The notes beneath the pieces were generated by a model. That model did no database searches and was not told the DNA's origin. It worked only from the letters and a program-made list of their open reading frames with translations. 64,000 nucleotides of DNA from Polytrichum commune (Eukaryota; Streptophyta; Polytrichopsida; Polytrichales; Polytrichaceae). How positions within the stretch are numbered: the first letter of the stretch is position 1; the number at the start of each line of letters is the position of its first letter. This document shows positions 23,620 through 34,899 of this stretch, one piece after another. The stretch covers positions 8,308,001 to 8,372,000 of the forward strand of contig OX485803.1 in the NCBI GenBank assembly GCA_950295325.1, given 5' to 3'. The translations under genes and the position numbers were made by a program.

Positions 23620-23627
23620 ATAGTAGG

Positions 23628-24960
23628 CACATGTGGACCCATATATTCTTGGTCTTTGGATCGAACGATTTTGACAAAACTATATGCCTCTCCCCCCCCC
23701 CCCCCCTCTTATGTATTGTGCTAGCATGAAGCCATGTCACCCCTTGCCTTGTCATCAACTCTGCCATATGATATGCATACACACACTACTTAGTTTTTTC
23801 TTTTCTTTCTTTCCACCCAAGGTGGCCTGAATAGCCACATGTGGCAATGGGAGTCGAGCCAATAGTAGTATTGTTGTTGGAGGAATCAACATCCCACACT
23901 TTTAATACTCATGTCCAACTCAACAACAAAAAACGTGTATGAAATTCTCAAGCACTTATGAAATATTAAGCGTTGTGTTGGTTGTAATGAGATGGAGTTT
24001 GTTCAATGTAAAAGGGTGCGCTCTTTATAGCATCTACAAGGAAGTCTTGTGTAGAAAAGCATAACTAATGAGTAGTAGAGGCACACTAAAACCCAAAGGT
24101 TGTAACCTCACATGGTACATGAATTATGGGCGGTAGTGTGGGCCACATTAATTTCCCCCCACATTTAATACAATGTAGGGACATTTTGAAGGGGAGTGAT
24201 GATGATGGTGATGATCAAGTCAACACCGATGTTGTGAGTCAAGAATGATACGACTTGCACTACATGAAAAGAAAGAGAGGGTTTAGATGGCACCTCCAAA
24301 ATTACAAAGGTAATAGGAGGTGTGTTGTGGAATATCGTATTTTGTGTTGTTTATATCAAGGTGGCCTTTAGCAACACATCTCCTAAGATGTCGATCATTT
24401 AGGAGGAGGTCTTACTTATTTGATCCCCCCCCCTCCCCCCCTCACTTTTTTCTTGTAATGTCGTGAGATTTTGAAAATGTTATGTGTTGTTTGTATGACA
24501 CTATAGCATTCAAAGTAAGTGGGCCACATTTAGCGTAAATCCAAAGATTAAGTAGCACTAAACACCATAAACAATGTAGTGTGATTTTAATATAATACCA
24601 TTGTGGACCGTGGTCCTTTTGACATGGTGTTGCATCTTAGTTCTTAGTGCACTCTATGATTTTTAATCAATTTTGAGATTCATTACAAAACATAACATTT
24701 CTCCAATACACTTAAAAAAAACAACTCTAGAGCATAACACTCTTCAATAGCACCTTCTATTTGGTTATTGATTATAGTCTTATCAACCTCACCCATTCAT
24801 ATTTGGCATGAAACCAACCTCACCTACGCATCTTGGAGGTTTGATTCGCATATAGGACTTATCAAACCCTCTTCAGGCCCACTTATCAAAACAAGAGAGC
24901 AAATTTCTTTAAAATGAACCCAACAACTACATAAAAACAAACATATAGAGCATGTTACAC
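23628..24960. other. Spacer with poly-C runs
   Basis: C15 at 23692-23706 and interrupted C runs near 24423-24440. A right-end remnant of family M (GCACTAAACACCATAAAC) lies at 24550-24582. No gene recognised. Confidence 0.45.
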
Positions 24961-25084
24961 TACACTAAGCATGATATTTAGTGTCTGATTATATTAAATG
25001 TTGTTACCACCCTACCCTACTGAACACTATTTATATATATATATATAATTAGTGTTAGAAGATATGCTAGAATATATGTTGGAA
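24961..25084. other. M-like left terminus and TA tract
   Basis: ACTACACTAAGCATGATATT followed by TAGTGTC resembles an M-family left end; (TA)n at about 25034-25047. No complete element delimited. Confidence 0.35.
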
Positions 25085-25290
25085 TTCTCCTTTTATCATT
25101 ATTAATTGTTTTTTCATATCCTTACTAACACTAAATTCAAACAAGTAACTTCCACATATTACCATAGTTGATATTTAGTGATTGAGTTTACATTTAATGT
25201 TACTTATTTTCATAGAGTTATTGATATTTAGTGTATGCGTTCATATTTAATGTATCAAATTCATTTAGTGTATGCATTACATATTTAGTT
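25085..25290 (+). repeat. Dispersed repeat I, copy 1
   Basis: Matched in inverted orientation by 54083-54285. Shared blocks: CTTCCACATATTACCATAGT, TGATATTTAGTG, GGTTATTGATATTTA-like and TAATGTATGCATTCATATTTA with single changes. TTTAGTGTATG motifs repeat inside. Non-coding. Confidence 0.65.
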
Positions 25291-26013
25291 ACTTTCATAT
25301 GTAGTGACCATAGACCATGACCACCGCTTTCTAAACTCTCATTGATTGAGGATGATAGGTGGTCCCACTTCATTCTACACAAGGTCATAAAAAATAAGGA
25401 TGATTGTATCAAAACATGAATAGGTAAAAACTGACATAGAAATGACACGCAATCTCACATGTCAAGAATTGTATAATGTTTGGTGTTCACCCAGATTTCA
25501 CGATTCGAGAACCCAAATAAGTTGTCTCAACATAAAATGACAATGACCATGTTAGGAGACCCCCACCCGCCCTTTTCTTATGGCCATTTGATCACATGTG
25601 TAAAGCAGTCCAACGTTTGAGTTGGGGTTATGATATATATATATATAGATGTGCCATCACAAAAACATTAAGCCACCTAGTGCAATCCAGCACATCTTAC
25701 AGTAATTAGTGTGGCCCACTTAAAAAGCACATCATGTTGCTTACAAGGAGTGTAAGTTGGTAGTGGTAGGATTTGGATATAAATTTGCACATGATCAATC
25801 GATCAATCAAACCCGCCCGGAGACCACTTTCACTTGATGGCCGGGGTTCATGTAGTTGTCGCTTTAGTGTAACCAACAAGGTGATGACTCATTGATTGAT
25901 TAGGTTTGTTGGCTACTTCCCAAGTTACCGAGGTGGAAACTCTGTTCACAAAAAGTAAAGGAAATTTGGAGAAAAATTCTTTGCCAAGTCAACTCCGTCT
26001 CAGCTCCACACCA
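25291..26013. other. Spacer, no gene recognised
   Basis: Contains a short TA run near 25634-25646. Nothing else supported. Confidence 0.45.
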
Positions 26014-26253
26014 TGCACGGGGGGGGGAGAGAGAGAGATTGCATCCAATCATACGGCTCATCATCCATCTAACATTAAAAGAAAAGAAAAGAAAAGAAAA
26101 GAAAACAAACTTAATCCCCTATAATTTTGTGGTTGATTTCATCTTGAATGACCTGGACTAGACTAATTCGGAATTTTTAAAAGTTAATTTCGTAATCAAA
26201 TGAACTAACGATAATAATCCTAGGTATTCAATAGAATGTTGGATGAATGAGAG

Positions 26254-26289
<36 letters not shown>
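26014..26289. mobile_element. MITE family E with GA/CT microsatellite ends
   Basis: Left end GGGGGGAGAGAGAGAGATT followed by CATCATCCATCTAACATTAA; right end AATGTTGGATGAATGAGAGG followed by a ~34-base CT run (26256-26289). The two ends are inverted versions of the family E terminus also seen at 61671-61943. The microsatellites occupy the purine-rich tip of the terminus. An (AAAAG)n run lies at 26077-26105. Confidence 0.55.
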
Positions 26290-26292
<3 letters not shown>

Positions 26293-26367
26293 ACAACCTC
26301 CAAAGATATTCTCGCCTTAGAATTGAATTCATAACCTCTTTGATCTTTTTGTCATAGAGGTTTTTTT

Positions 26368-26590
26368 GGGGAATTGTTACAATGACCACATAGTTTGTTA
26401 AAATGTCAGGCAACCACATGACCCGTCAAAATTTGATTTTCATTTCACACATGAAAAGGAGTAAGGTATCAACTCTCCTTCCCCTTTCTTTAGAGCTCAA
26501 CTTACAACTAGACTTGTTCAATTTTTGACAAGTTATGTGACTGTGTAAATGTGGTCATTTGAACTAATGTGTGGTCCATTTAACAATCCC
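26368..26590. mobile_element. MITE family H, copy 2
   Basis: Ends GGGGAATTGTTACAATGACC and GTGGTCCATTTAACAATCCC are inverted repeats related to copy 1. The interior carries paired GACAAGTTATGTGACTGTG and CAACCACATGACCCGTC blocks. Larger than copy 1 (223 bp) and more diverged; no clear TA duplication. Confidence 0.6.
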
Positions 26591-28639
26591 TTCTTTTTAA
26601 TTATAGCGTTGGGCATATTAGTTTAGCATGGTAGTGGAAAGTGTACCACCTCACTAGTGTTGGTATAATTTATTCTCTTACCCAAAATCTTTGAAAGATC
26701 AAGAGGTGATACCATGACACATTACCCATTTACCCTTACAGAAAGAAATACTAATACTACTAATACTAATAATAAATGCCATCAAAGTATGAGACATAAT
26801 GACCCGTAATAACTTAGTTGTCACGTGGAAGGATAAGCCACAAATGAGCATTATTTCATTTCCACTCGGGTTGCCCTGGTTCGCCCATGTTAGTTGTTAT
26901 TGGGGATCTTCCTTGCAATTGAATTTTCAATCTGTGCCAAAAAAGTAAAGAAAAAGAATGAAACATTGACAAACCTTGATGTCATGTGTATGTGTGTTTT
27001 CCAAACGTGTGGGGTTAAAGCTTGAGGTGACCGTGAGAGATGACCATGGAAGGACTAAGGACCTCATGGAATCAGCTAGTAGGATTTTCTTTCAAACTAC
27101 ATTTCTTCAACTATGTAGTGTGGAATGTCCTCCTCATGTAGATTCAAATTGTTCGAGCCATTTTGGTGCATGTTACGCCTACTCATACCAATTTTTTGGT
27201 CCAAGATGGTATGTTTTTGTTACTTTGAGACTTATCAATCCTTAAATGCATGGGCGAACACAAAGTGGTCGATTCCTAGTCAAAGGGTCAAATCATCAAT
27301 TTTCAAACCTTTGTTGAAGATACTCCTTTCACAAGATGTTTAATTTAGGTTATGATACATCTCTTGACCATTGAAATTGAGCAATATGTTTATTTTGTAG
27401 ATTTTACATTGTTGAAAAACTTGAATATTAAGTGCTCATAATGCAAACTGAATTCTAGGGATGCTTCAATCATGTGCTCGGTGTAAATTTTTTCTTTGCA
27501 AATTCTTTATAATTACATGCTTTCTCTACCACAAATGAAATTTGGGATGAGATTTTATGTTTTCAATACATTTGTATTCAAGTTTATCTTTTCTACATGC
27601 AAAAAGTCATAACTAACACAAATATGTTTCAATCATGTTGAAATTGTGGGCATAGCTTCAAAATAAAATTTCCCATTTAAGTAGGATTATACTTTAAAAC
27701 GTACGCTCCTTCAAATAAACAAAAATTACTCGTATGCACTGCTTTGACTATTTGGATAGAGGCCCATGCATTTAGGGGTTAATGCGCTCCCTCCTTTGTC
27801 ATGTTTTGTGTAGCTTAATAACTTCGACCGACCATGCCTTCACCCTTCCATTTGTAATGTAAAGTCCCATCTTCTCCCAAATGCTCCTTTCCAACTGCCC
27901 GAAAACGAGTGGATTGTCATTCACACCCTTGGTTGTATAATAGCACAACCAAAATTTTACAATTGCAAATTATGCATCTTCTTTGAAAAGTAGTTATGAT
28001 CTATATTATCTCTACTGCGTGTCAGAGAAGTGGATTTAGCAATGAACCCTAAGGCCACTTATAAACAATGAAATGACTATCAAAACGTGTCACGGTTTGT
28101 GACCAAGAACAACCACATTTTTTGTTGTTGATGCAAACACACTGCTTGTAGCCAAAGTTGCACCTCTCCAAGCACCATGCCCACGAAAATCCTCTCCCTA
28201 TATGTCCCAATATGCAATACGTTGTGGATATCAAACCCCAGCTTGCTAGTAACACAACCGCAATTTTTCCTTTCCAAACCCAAAGGGACACAACATTACT
28301 AAGCATCTAGACATTGGTCTCTTTTCAAAGAAAGAGGTTGTGATTAAAAACTTTGATAGTTTAAGGTTTCTCGTTGAAAAGCTATAGTGTGCAGTGCGGT
28401 CTGAATGCCCTCCCTCACCCCCCCACCCCAAACCTGGGATTCCGGATTTAAAGTAGAATTATATTTGCCTGATACCTAGTCCCATAGAACGTAACTAAGG
28501 AGCCAAGGCCCTCCAAGGCCAAAAAACCCCTCCAAGGCCAACGTGATATATTGGTTAGTGTGTCCAAAGTGCTTTCTTGTTGTGGAATGGTTGTAAGGTT
28601 CCTTAAGTCGTTACTATTTCCGACTAGCCCACTTCTCTC
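26591..28639. other. Spacer, no gene recognised
   Basis: Two overlapping frames at 26976-27343 and two at 28049-28306 are short, lack motifs and overlap one another in different phases. I do not call them genes. Confidence 0.4.
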
Positions 28640-28990
28640 GACATTTGAAGCACGTGATTAGTACGAGATGGTTAGCAAATCCAAGTTGAGGCCACTTTCC
28701 TCACAATTTCTGGAGCTCATATGAATCTCTTATTCATTATCAAGGTGAAGAATCATGCGCATATTAAGTGGTCATATATGCCCCCCCTCCGCCTTCCCAC
28801 CAATTATATTTGCTATAGAACTTAGAATGGTTATCATGTTTTGATCATGCAGTCCAATCTCTTTTTAAACATATGCCTCATTGAGATCTCATTGAGAGCC
28901 ATATCAAACTACATACCACTGAAATGTAGGTGTATGATTTAGATATGTAACCAAATTAGGCATGTCTACCTAAGAGACCCCTCTCAAAAT
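28640..28990 (+). repeat. Dispersed repeat R1, copy b
   Basis: Shares GTGATTAGTACGAGATGG, GTTAGCAAATCCAAGTTGAG, GGAGCTCATATGAATCTCTT and GGTTATCATGTTTTGATCAT with copies a, c and d. Confidence 0.7.
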
Positions 28991-29114
28991 GCATAAGAAG
29001 CCTGGGGGTTGGACAATCTACCCCCTAGGTGCATCATAGAAGTCCCTTGACAAATTGAAGCAAACTTTCAACTTCACTTCCATTCACACCACAATCCGGG
29101 CATCCAACAAAATC

Positions 29115-29156
<42 letters not shown>

Positions 29157-30882
29157 ATTCATCCAACATAAAAACCTTGAAATAGTATGCCATGTGACAT
29201 GCATAGCTTGAATTTCTATTTTCTTTCAATGGACAAAATCAATTTCAACCTTTGTATGCCTTTCTTTTTGCTTGTGACAGGTGCAAGAAGAAGCTTAGGA
29301 AGGGCAGTGGTGGATGGCGCAATTCACAACCTACTACATGCTCAAAAATTGGAGCCTAAACATCCCAATCCACAACATCGACATGTGGCTCAATACTAAA
29401 CAAACTAGTATTTGAGTGTGTTTATAAGGCCCTATTGTTAACCTCAATTACAACATCAATGATGGATATGGAAGTCCCATGCAAAGCATTGCCATCCATA
29501 GTCATGTCCATCTGGATTCTGTTTTATTTCTAACCGTGAATGATAAAGGCTGAAGCAAAAATTTCCCCAAATTGTCTAAAACATTCTAGTTCAATTCAAA
29601 AGTGTATTAAAGAAATCCGACATCATCAATGATACATCTGACTATACAAATGACATCTTTGTAAAATTAAGATTGTATACACACATTTTCAACCATTCAT
29701 GTGTTCGATAATGTGGTTAGATAGAGGTGATTGCACAGACAAGTTGTGGATATTGTCCATCTCAACCTTTAGAGATAAGCATGAGTGATTCCCTCCATCG
29801 AGATTGTGGACATGGAGAGTTGGATGAGAAAAAGGCACAAGATATAGAGCATGCAACACAAGGTAGGGGACATAGTGTCTTGGATGTGTTGGGGCTTGAA
29901 CATGGTGGAGACACACTTTATTGAAGTTAATTGGCCCATCTAAATGGTGTGCGGGGATTTTGATTCATAACACGAAGGTGTAAGGTAGCTCAACGCAACA
30001 CAAATACCAAACCTATGACCACCCAAATGAAAGGGGACTTCATTTCACAACGCAAATCCAGGATGTCTATGAGAGTTTTGATGGATGAGATTGTCTATTG
30101 ATGAACTGATGATCCATCATGCTAATTATTAGTAGCACATGAGTCCTAGGCAATCGTCCTACATCGGTGCAAGAAATATGCAAACCTATCCCAATGGTAA
30201 ATTCAATGATGAAGGACAAATTTTCAATGACGTAGGATAATTGCCCATGACTCATATGCTTGTAGTGTTTGAATCAAGCATTCCAAACAAGGATGAGGCA
30301 ATGATCCATCCATGCACCATTCTTACAGAGGAACCAAAATTCAAATCATTGTGGGCAAGCAAGTTAGAGGCACATATTCTAGATCCAAATAGTTGCATCA
30401 CAATATAAACCAAAGAACAATCAATGTTGGTCAGTGATAGTGGTTACTAGGTTGCTTTACAAGTTTGAGGGACCTAAACAATAGTGAACATAATTGGGAG
30501 CACCTATGTATTTACCAAAGAAATCAACAAACATGCACTGCCGATAATCATAACTACACAAGGAAAGATCCAATTTCTGCGGGATTGTTGTGGATTTACT
30601 AATGTAACACGAGTTAAATGGTTCTATAAATATCATTGGTAGAAATTGGAGATCATGAAAAATGAGCCAAACAACACCCACATACCTTACACAAAATCAT
30701 TCGGATACATAGATCTCCCAAATCCACCATCAATGGGACGGATTGGTCCTCCTCACCTAGACTCATGGAATTTGTGGAAGGACAAAGAATCAAGGCCAAG
30801 GTTTTTGGTCACTTGATTGAATGAGTTGGCACTTGTGCAACGTACAACAAGTGGGGTCCAATCAAGTGCGTACCATGAGAAA
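28991..30882. other. Left flank of the copia element; no gene recognised
   Basis: Contains a (GA)n run (29118-29154) followed by CATTCATCCAACATAAAAAC, the family E terminus. A 70-residue frame at 29187-29399 has an acceptor-like CTTGTGACAG before GTGCAAGAAG, but no domain. The DNA up to 30882 continues at 37523, so the copia element split this spacer. Confidence 0.4.
29118..29154. repeat. (GA)n microsatellite beside a family E terminus
   Basis: About 18 perfect GA units, then CATTCATCCAACATAAAAAC, as at the ends of other family E copies. Confidence 0.9.
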
Positions 30883-30887
30883 ATAAC

Positions 30888-31369
30888 TGTTGAGACTGAA
30901 ATACAGATGGTGTAGACAAAGTATTTTGGACAGTATGTAGGTGCAAATTCAGTACTGCTTGCATACGGTAGAGCAGGGTATGTATATTGTATAAAATAAT
31001 AAAATAATAGTTCATGACACTTGGCACCATCTGATTGCACATAGGTGGCTGGCCATACTAACCAGGTTGATGTCCTGGTCGATACCCTCGGGATATCCGA
31101 GGTGCATTATCCATCTACACTATCTAGGGGGGTCTGATACCCTCGGGATACCCGGCTGGGTTCCTTAACTAAACTGGGTTAATTTCCTAATATCCTACTA
31201 AGTATCCAAGGTGTAATTAACTAAGTGATACCCTGGACCCAGGGTATCCACCCTAAGCCTCAAATGGCTTCCCTTAAATCCTCATATGGTTTACACCTTA
31301 AGCCTCAGAAGGCTAATCTGGTTATACATCAGATTGTTCCTAATTAGTTCTAAGACTAATTCTCTAACA
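30888..31369 (-). repeat. 3' LTR of the copia element (482 bp)
   Basis: Ends TGTTGAGACTG and CTCTAACA as written on the plus strand. It has an extra 55-bp segment (31081-31135) that starts with GATACCCTCGGGATA; the same motif recurs at 31136. Recombination or slippage between these short repeats explains the length difference from the 5' LTR. Confidence 0.93.
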
Positions 31370-31380
31370 CTCTTCCTCAA
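31370..31380 (-). promoter_or_regulatory. Polypurine tract
   Basis: Minus strand TTGAGGAAGAG, immediately before the 3' LTR. This is the expected plus-strand DNA priming site. Confidence 0.85.
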
Positions 31381-31461
31381 TTTGATGAATTAGCCTCGTT
31401 AAAAACTCTTGTTAAGTAAAACCCAGATTTTGGGAAAAAACCTTAACTAGAGAAAAGAATA

Positions 31462-32325
31462 CTAATTACCAGATGAGGTTAATTCTTGGAGCATCCTAAG
31501 TCCAACTGCATGTACTAGCTTCCTATGTTTATAAGCAGGTAAAGCTTTTGTTAACATGTCAGCAACATTGTTTTCTGACTCAATCTTTACAATACTCAAT
31601 TGTTTTTGTTCAATCAGATCTTGAGTAAAACCAAAAATATGTGGGCCAACATGTTTAGTTCTATCAGCTTTTATGAACCCAGCAGCCATCTGTCGCACAC
31701 ATGCTGAGTTGTCTTCATACACTACTGTAGGCTGATTTGAAATTCGAAGTTGGCATTGCTGGTCCAGAACTCCTTCCATCGTCCTCAACCATACAGTCTC
31801 GCGGGCAGCCTCATGAAACGCCAAAAGTTCAGCATGGTTCGTTGATGTGGCTGTGACAGTTTGTTTCGTAGACTTCCATGAAATAGGAGCACCACATTTT
31901 AGAAAAATGTAACCTGTCTGGGACTTTCCTGCATTCACATCAGTCCTAAACCCAGAATTTGCAAAACCTTTGATTTCTGGTTGGTCAGTTTTGTGATAAT
32001 ATAAGCCAAGGTCAGATGTCCCTCGCAAGTACCTCAACAAATGTTTAATTCCATTCCAATGTCTTTGAGTTGGGGCTTGGCTATGTCTAGCTAAGATACT
32101 GGTTGCGAATGCAATATCAGGTCTAGTATGAGTTGTAAGGTAGGTTAACGCACCAACCGATGTGAGGTATCCTAGTTTATCAACTACCTCCTCCTCCTCC
32201 TCACGAGGTTGGTAAGGATCATCGTTAGTCTTACTAGGCCCTATCATCGGGGCTGCTAACGGATTTGCCTGATCCATATTGAATAACTTAAGAATTTTCT
32301 GGGTATAGGTTTGTTGGTTAGGATG
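31462..32325 (-). pseudogene. copia RT C-terminus and RNase H, disabled
   Basis: RNase H removes RNA from the RNA/DNA hybrid. The region is open from the frame change to a stop at 31462. After LTYLTTHTRPDIAFA and a YLRGTSDLGLYY connection, the RNase H fold shows SWKSTKQTVTATSTNHAEL with E150, YEDN with D189, TKHV and NVADMLTKALP with D240 (numbered from the Met at 32277). The first acidic position, normally A-D-x-G, is FANSGF, with Asn107 in place of Asp, a change expected to abolish activity. The protein ends 80-90 bases before the polypurine tract, normal spacing for copia. Confidence 0.92.
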
Positions 32326-33303
32326 CCACCATTAGGTATATATTGGATTTGTAATCTTAGGCAATAAGAGGTCTGTCCTAGGTATTTCATATCAAAGTGT
32401 TGGGTTAGGATATTTTGGGCATATGTGCACAATTCTGGTGTTCCCAATATATTTAGATCATCAACATAAACAGCTAAGATGACAAAACCAGCAGGTGTAG
32501 TATATGTAAATATACAAGGTAATATATAATTATGAACAAAGCCTTGGGAAATCAGGAAATGACACAAATGATGATACCAGGCCCTCCCGGACTGTTTCAG
32601 ACCATATAAGGCCTTACAGATTCTAAGTCCAGAAAATCTACCGGGTTTCGGGTTAGGGATAGATTTCAGGAATCCAGGGGAAGGTTTTAAGTATAATTTT
32701 GTGTCTAGATTACCATGTAGATAGGCTGTTACTACGTCCATTAAATATATTTTCAAAGAAAGTTGGACAGAAAGGGCTAAAAGGTATCTGAAGGATACTG
32801 TGTCCATTACAGGGGAATAGGTCTCCTCATAATCTATTCCTGGTCTTTGGGTAAAGCCCTAGGCCACTAGTCTGACTTTGTATCTAAGGGTGTTACCTTG
32901 AGAGTCTAGCTTTCTGGTAAAAATTAACTTATGGCCTATGGGCTGATGTGGTAAATCTGTGGCTAATTTTGCAAAAACGCCATGTTTTCTCAAAGACTCA
33001 TACTTTGTCTCGATTGCTGCCTTCTAGTTAGGCCAGTCAGCTCTAGTCATAGCCTGATCTAAGGTTTTTGGGTCAGGTTCAGGTATCGAGTCAACATACT
33101 CGGTTGTATAGTTTATTTTGGGGTATTTAGATGGTTGGGATTTGAATAAGTGTGGTTCAGGTCTTTTTCGAGGTAGGATATGGCCTGTCCTGGGTAATGG
33201 GTTGCGTATTATCCTAGGTTGGGATGAAATACCATCTGGGGTTGATTCGGTCAGTTGTCGTAGTTGTAGAAGTTTAAGAACTTCTTTGTTGGGTAATGAG
33301 GTT
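32256..33303 (-). pseudogene. copia reverse transcriptase, disabled
   Basis: RT copies element RNA into cDNA. The N-terminal part (33303-32808) reads in the RT frame but has two TAG stops, at 33024-33026 and 32859-32861, where family members carry sense codons. From the Met at 32807 the frame is open for 183 codons. It has the first catalytic Asp in LMDVVTAYLHG (residue 24), KALYGLKQSGRAWY, and the YVDD box at residues 114-117 (32457-32468). Catalytic residues are intact, but the frame changes near 32310-32330, after PNGGIL, so the C-terminus reads out of phase into 32256. Confidence 0.92.
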
Positions 33304-34638
33304 GGGGGGGTCAGGGTTCATGGTTAAGGACTTTGGTGCACCAAAGTTTAGGGTGGTTGGGATTGTAGGTAGGGGTATGGTTGGAAATCTGGTTTCAATA
33401 AATCGAGAGTTTGCGAATTTGGCTTTGTAAAGGTTGGTAGTTAAAGGATCTAGGTATCGGATAATCGAAGGTGAATCAAACCCGACATAAACACCCTCTT
33501 GGTGGTGTGCGCCAATGGTGTGTCGATGTGGATCTGGTGTGGGTACCCAGACTTGGCATCCGAATACTCGGAGATGGGAAATGTCAGGTGGTCTACCGGA
33601 TAAAAGCTCCTGCGGGGTTTGGGTGTTTAGTAAGGTTGGTCGCAGTTTTAATAAGGATGCTGCATGTAACACAGCATGGCCCCACATGTTAAAAGGTAGT
33701 TTAGCATGTAATAGCAAGGGTCTAGCAATTAATTGGATTTTCTTCACAAATGCCTCAACTAGCCCATTTTGTGCATGCTCATAAGGCACCGAATAGGTTA
33801 ATGCTATCCCGGTTGCTGTACAATAGTCCTCAAAAGCATGGGATTTTAATTCGTGGGCATTATCCATGCGTAGATATTTGATTGGATATTCAGGGAAATG
33901 GTTTTTATAGTGAAGGATGATCGCTAAAAGCCTTGGGAAAGCCATATTACGGGTGGGGAGTAGCGCGACCTCAAAATGACTTCCGGATGCATCAACTAAC
34001 ACAAGGTAGTATCGGAAGGTTCTTGATGGTGGGTTAATAGGTCCGCATATATCCCCATGAAGCCTATAAAGGGGTGGAGGTAATTCATTTGGCAATTTCC
34101 ATTTTAAAGGTTTTTTGATGTATTTCCCCTTTATACATGCGACACATTCATGTGTTTTCCCTGAATCTGCTGTTACTAGGTTATGACCTTTCAGCAAAGG
34201 AATCATCCGGCGAAAAATGGTTGTGCCTGGATGTCCTAATCTCTCATGCCATAAATCAGGCTTGGCTTTAGTGTCAACAGATACTCCCTGCGCCAGGTTG
34301 CGGCGTATTGCTTCAGGGTCTCCAGCCCAAGCAGCCATGCACACCTCTTCCTCATCTATCAGTGAGATGGGGCTCTCATTGTCAAGGGAATTTATGACAA
34401 TCTTATATAGGCCGTCGTCTCCCGCTTTTGCGGTGGCAAGGATCATCAGCCCTTGCCTGAGCTCCAGAACCTCTTCATCATTTTCCACCGCAGTAGAAAC
34501 ATGGATATTCATGGCCCTCAGATCCCGATAGCTGATCAGGCTCCTCGGGGCGTCTGGGGCGTACATTGCTCTTTCACAATTGAGGGGGAATCCCCCGAGC
34601 AATATCACCGTTGCCCGGCCCTCCCGAAATCTGATATT
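33274..34638 (-). pseudogene. copia integrase with GAG-pre-integrase domain, disabled
   Basis: Integrase inserts the cDNA into the host genome. Counting from the first in-frame GTG after the TGA, a zinc-binding HHCC is seen at H121, H126, C155 and C158 (WHERLGHPG and ECVACIKG). The catalytic triad is D186 (HGDICGP), D249 (RMDNAHE) and E285 (GLVEAF), with the D-x35-E spacing normal for retroviral-type integrases. The C-terminal part (FGCQVWVP, GVYVGFDSPS, RYLDP) matches the copia extension. The frame ends at 33274. A run of seven C (plus-strand G, 33304-33310) is the likely site of the shift, since the RT frame is readable just beyond it. Confidence 0.92.
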
Positions 34639-34899
34639 TCAGCTTCCGGCCATTGTAACTATCGTACAATGTTGCCAGGGTTCATCATTTCCTTTGAAAT
34701 GGAAAAATCTGGGGTTTGTAAGGATAGTATGGGTTGATGCACTATCTAGGAGAGCCTCATTGGGGTTGGATGAGGGCTTCTCGTAGATAGTCATGTAGTT
34801 TTCGATGTTTTCGGTATCCGGGGCGGGGTTGGAATGGGGGTTTTCAAAGTTGTAGGCCTGTCTATTTTGGGTTCGGAGTTGTTGGAGTTCTCTATACAT
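34639..34899 (-). pseudogene. copia aspartic protease region, disabled
   Basis: The protease would cleave the Gag-Pol polyprotein. The active-site segment is LLDSASTHTIL with Asp at 34744-34746. Copia proteases more often have D-S/T-G; here Ala follows Ser, a variant I recall in some plant copia elements, so it need not be damage. An in-frame TGA (34639-34641) separates this part from the integrase; reading resumes in the same frame directly after. No separate start is expected, because the protein is made as part of one long polyprotein. Confidence 0.8.

Noticed and set aside
26976..27343. Overlapping frames with several Cys as a small secreted peptide
   Set aside because: The two frames overlap in different phases and neither shows a signal peptide with regular Cys spacing.
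29187..29399. Possible exon after an acceptor-like CTTGTGACAG
   Set aside because: One splice-like site and 40 residues without a domain are not enough to call a gene.
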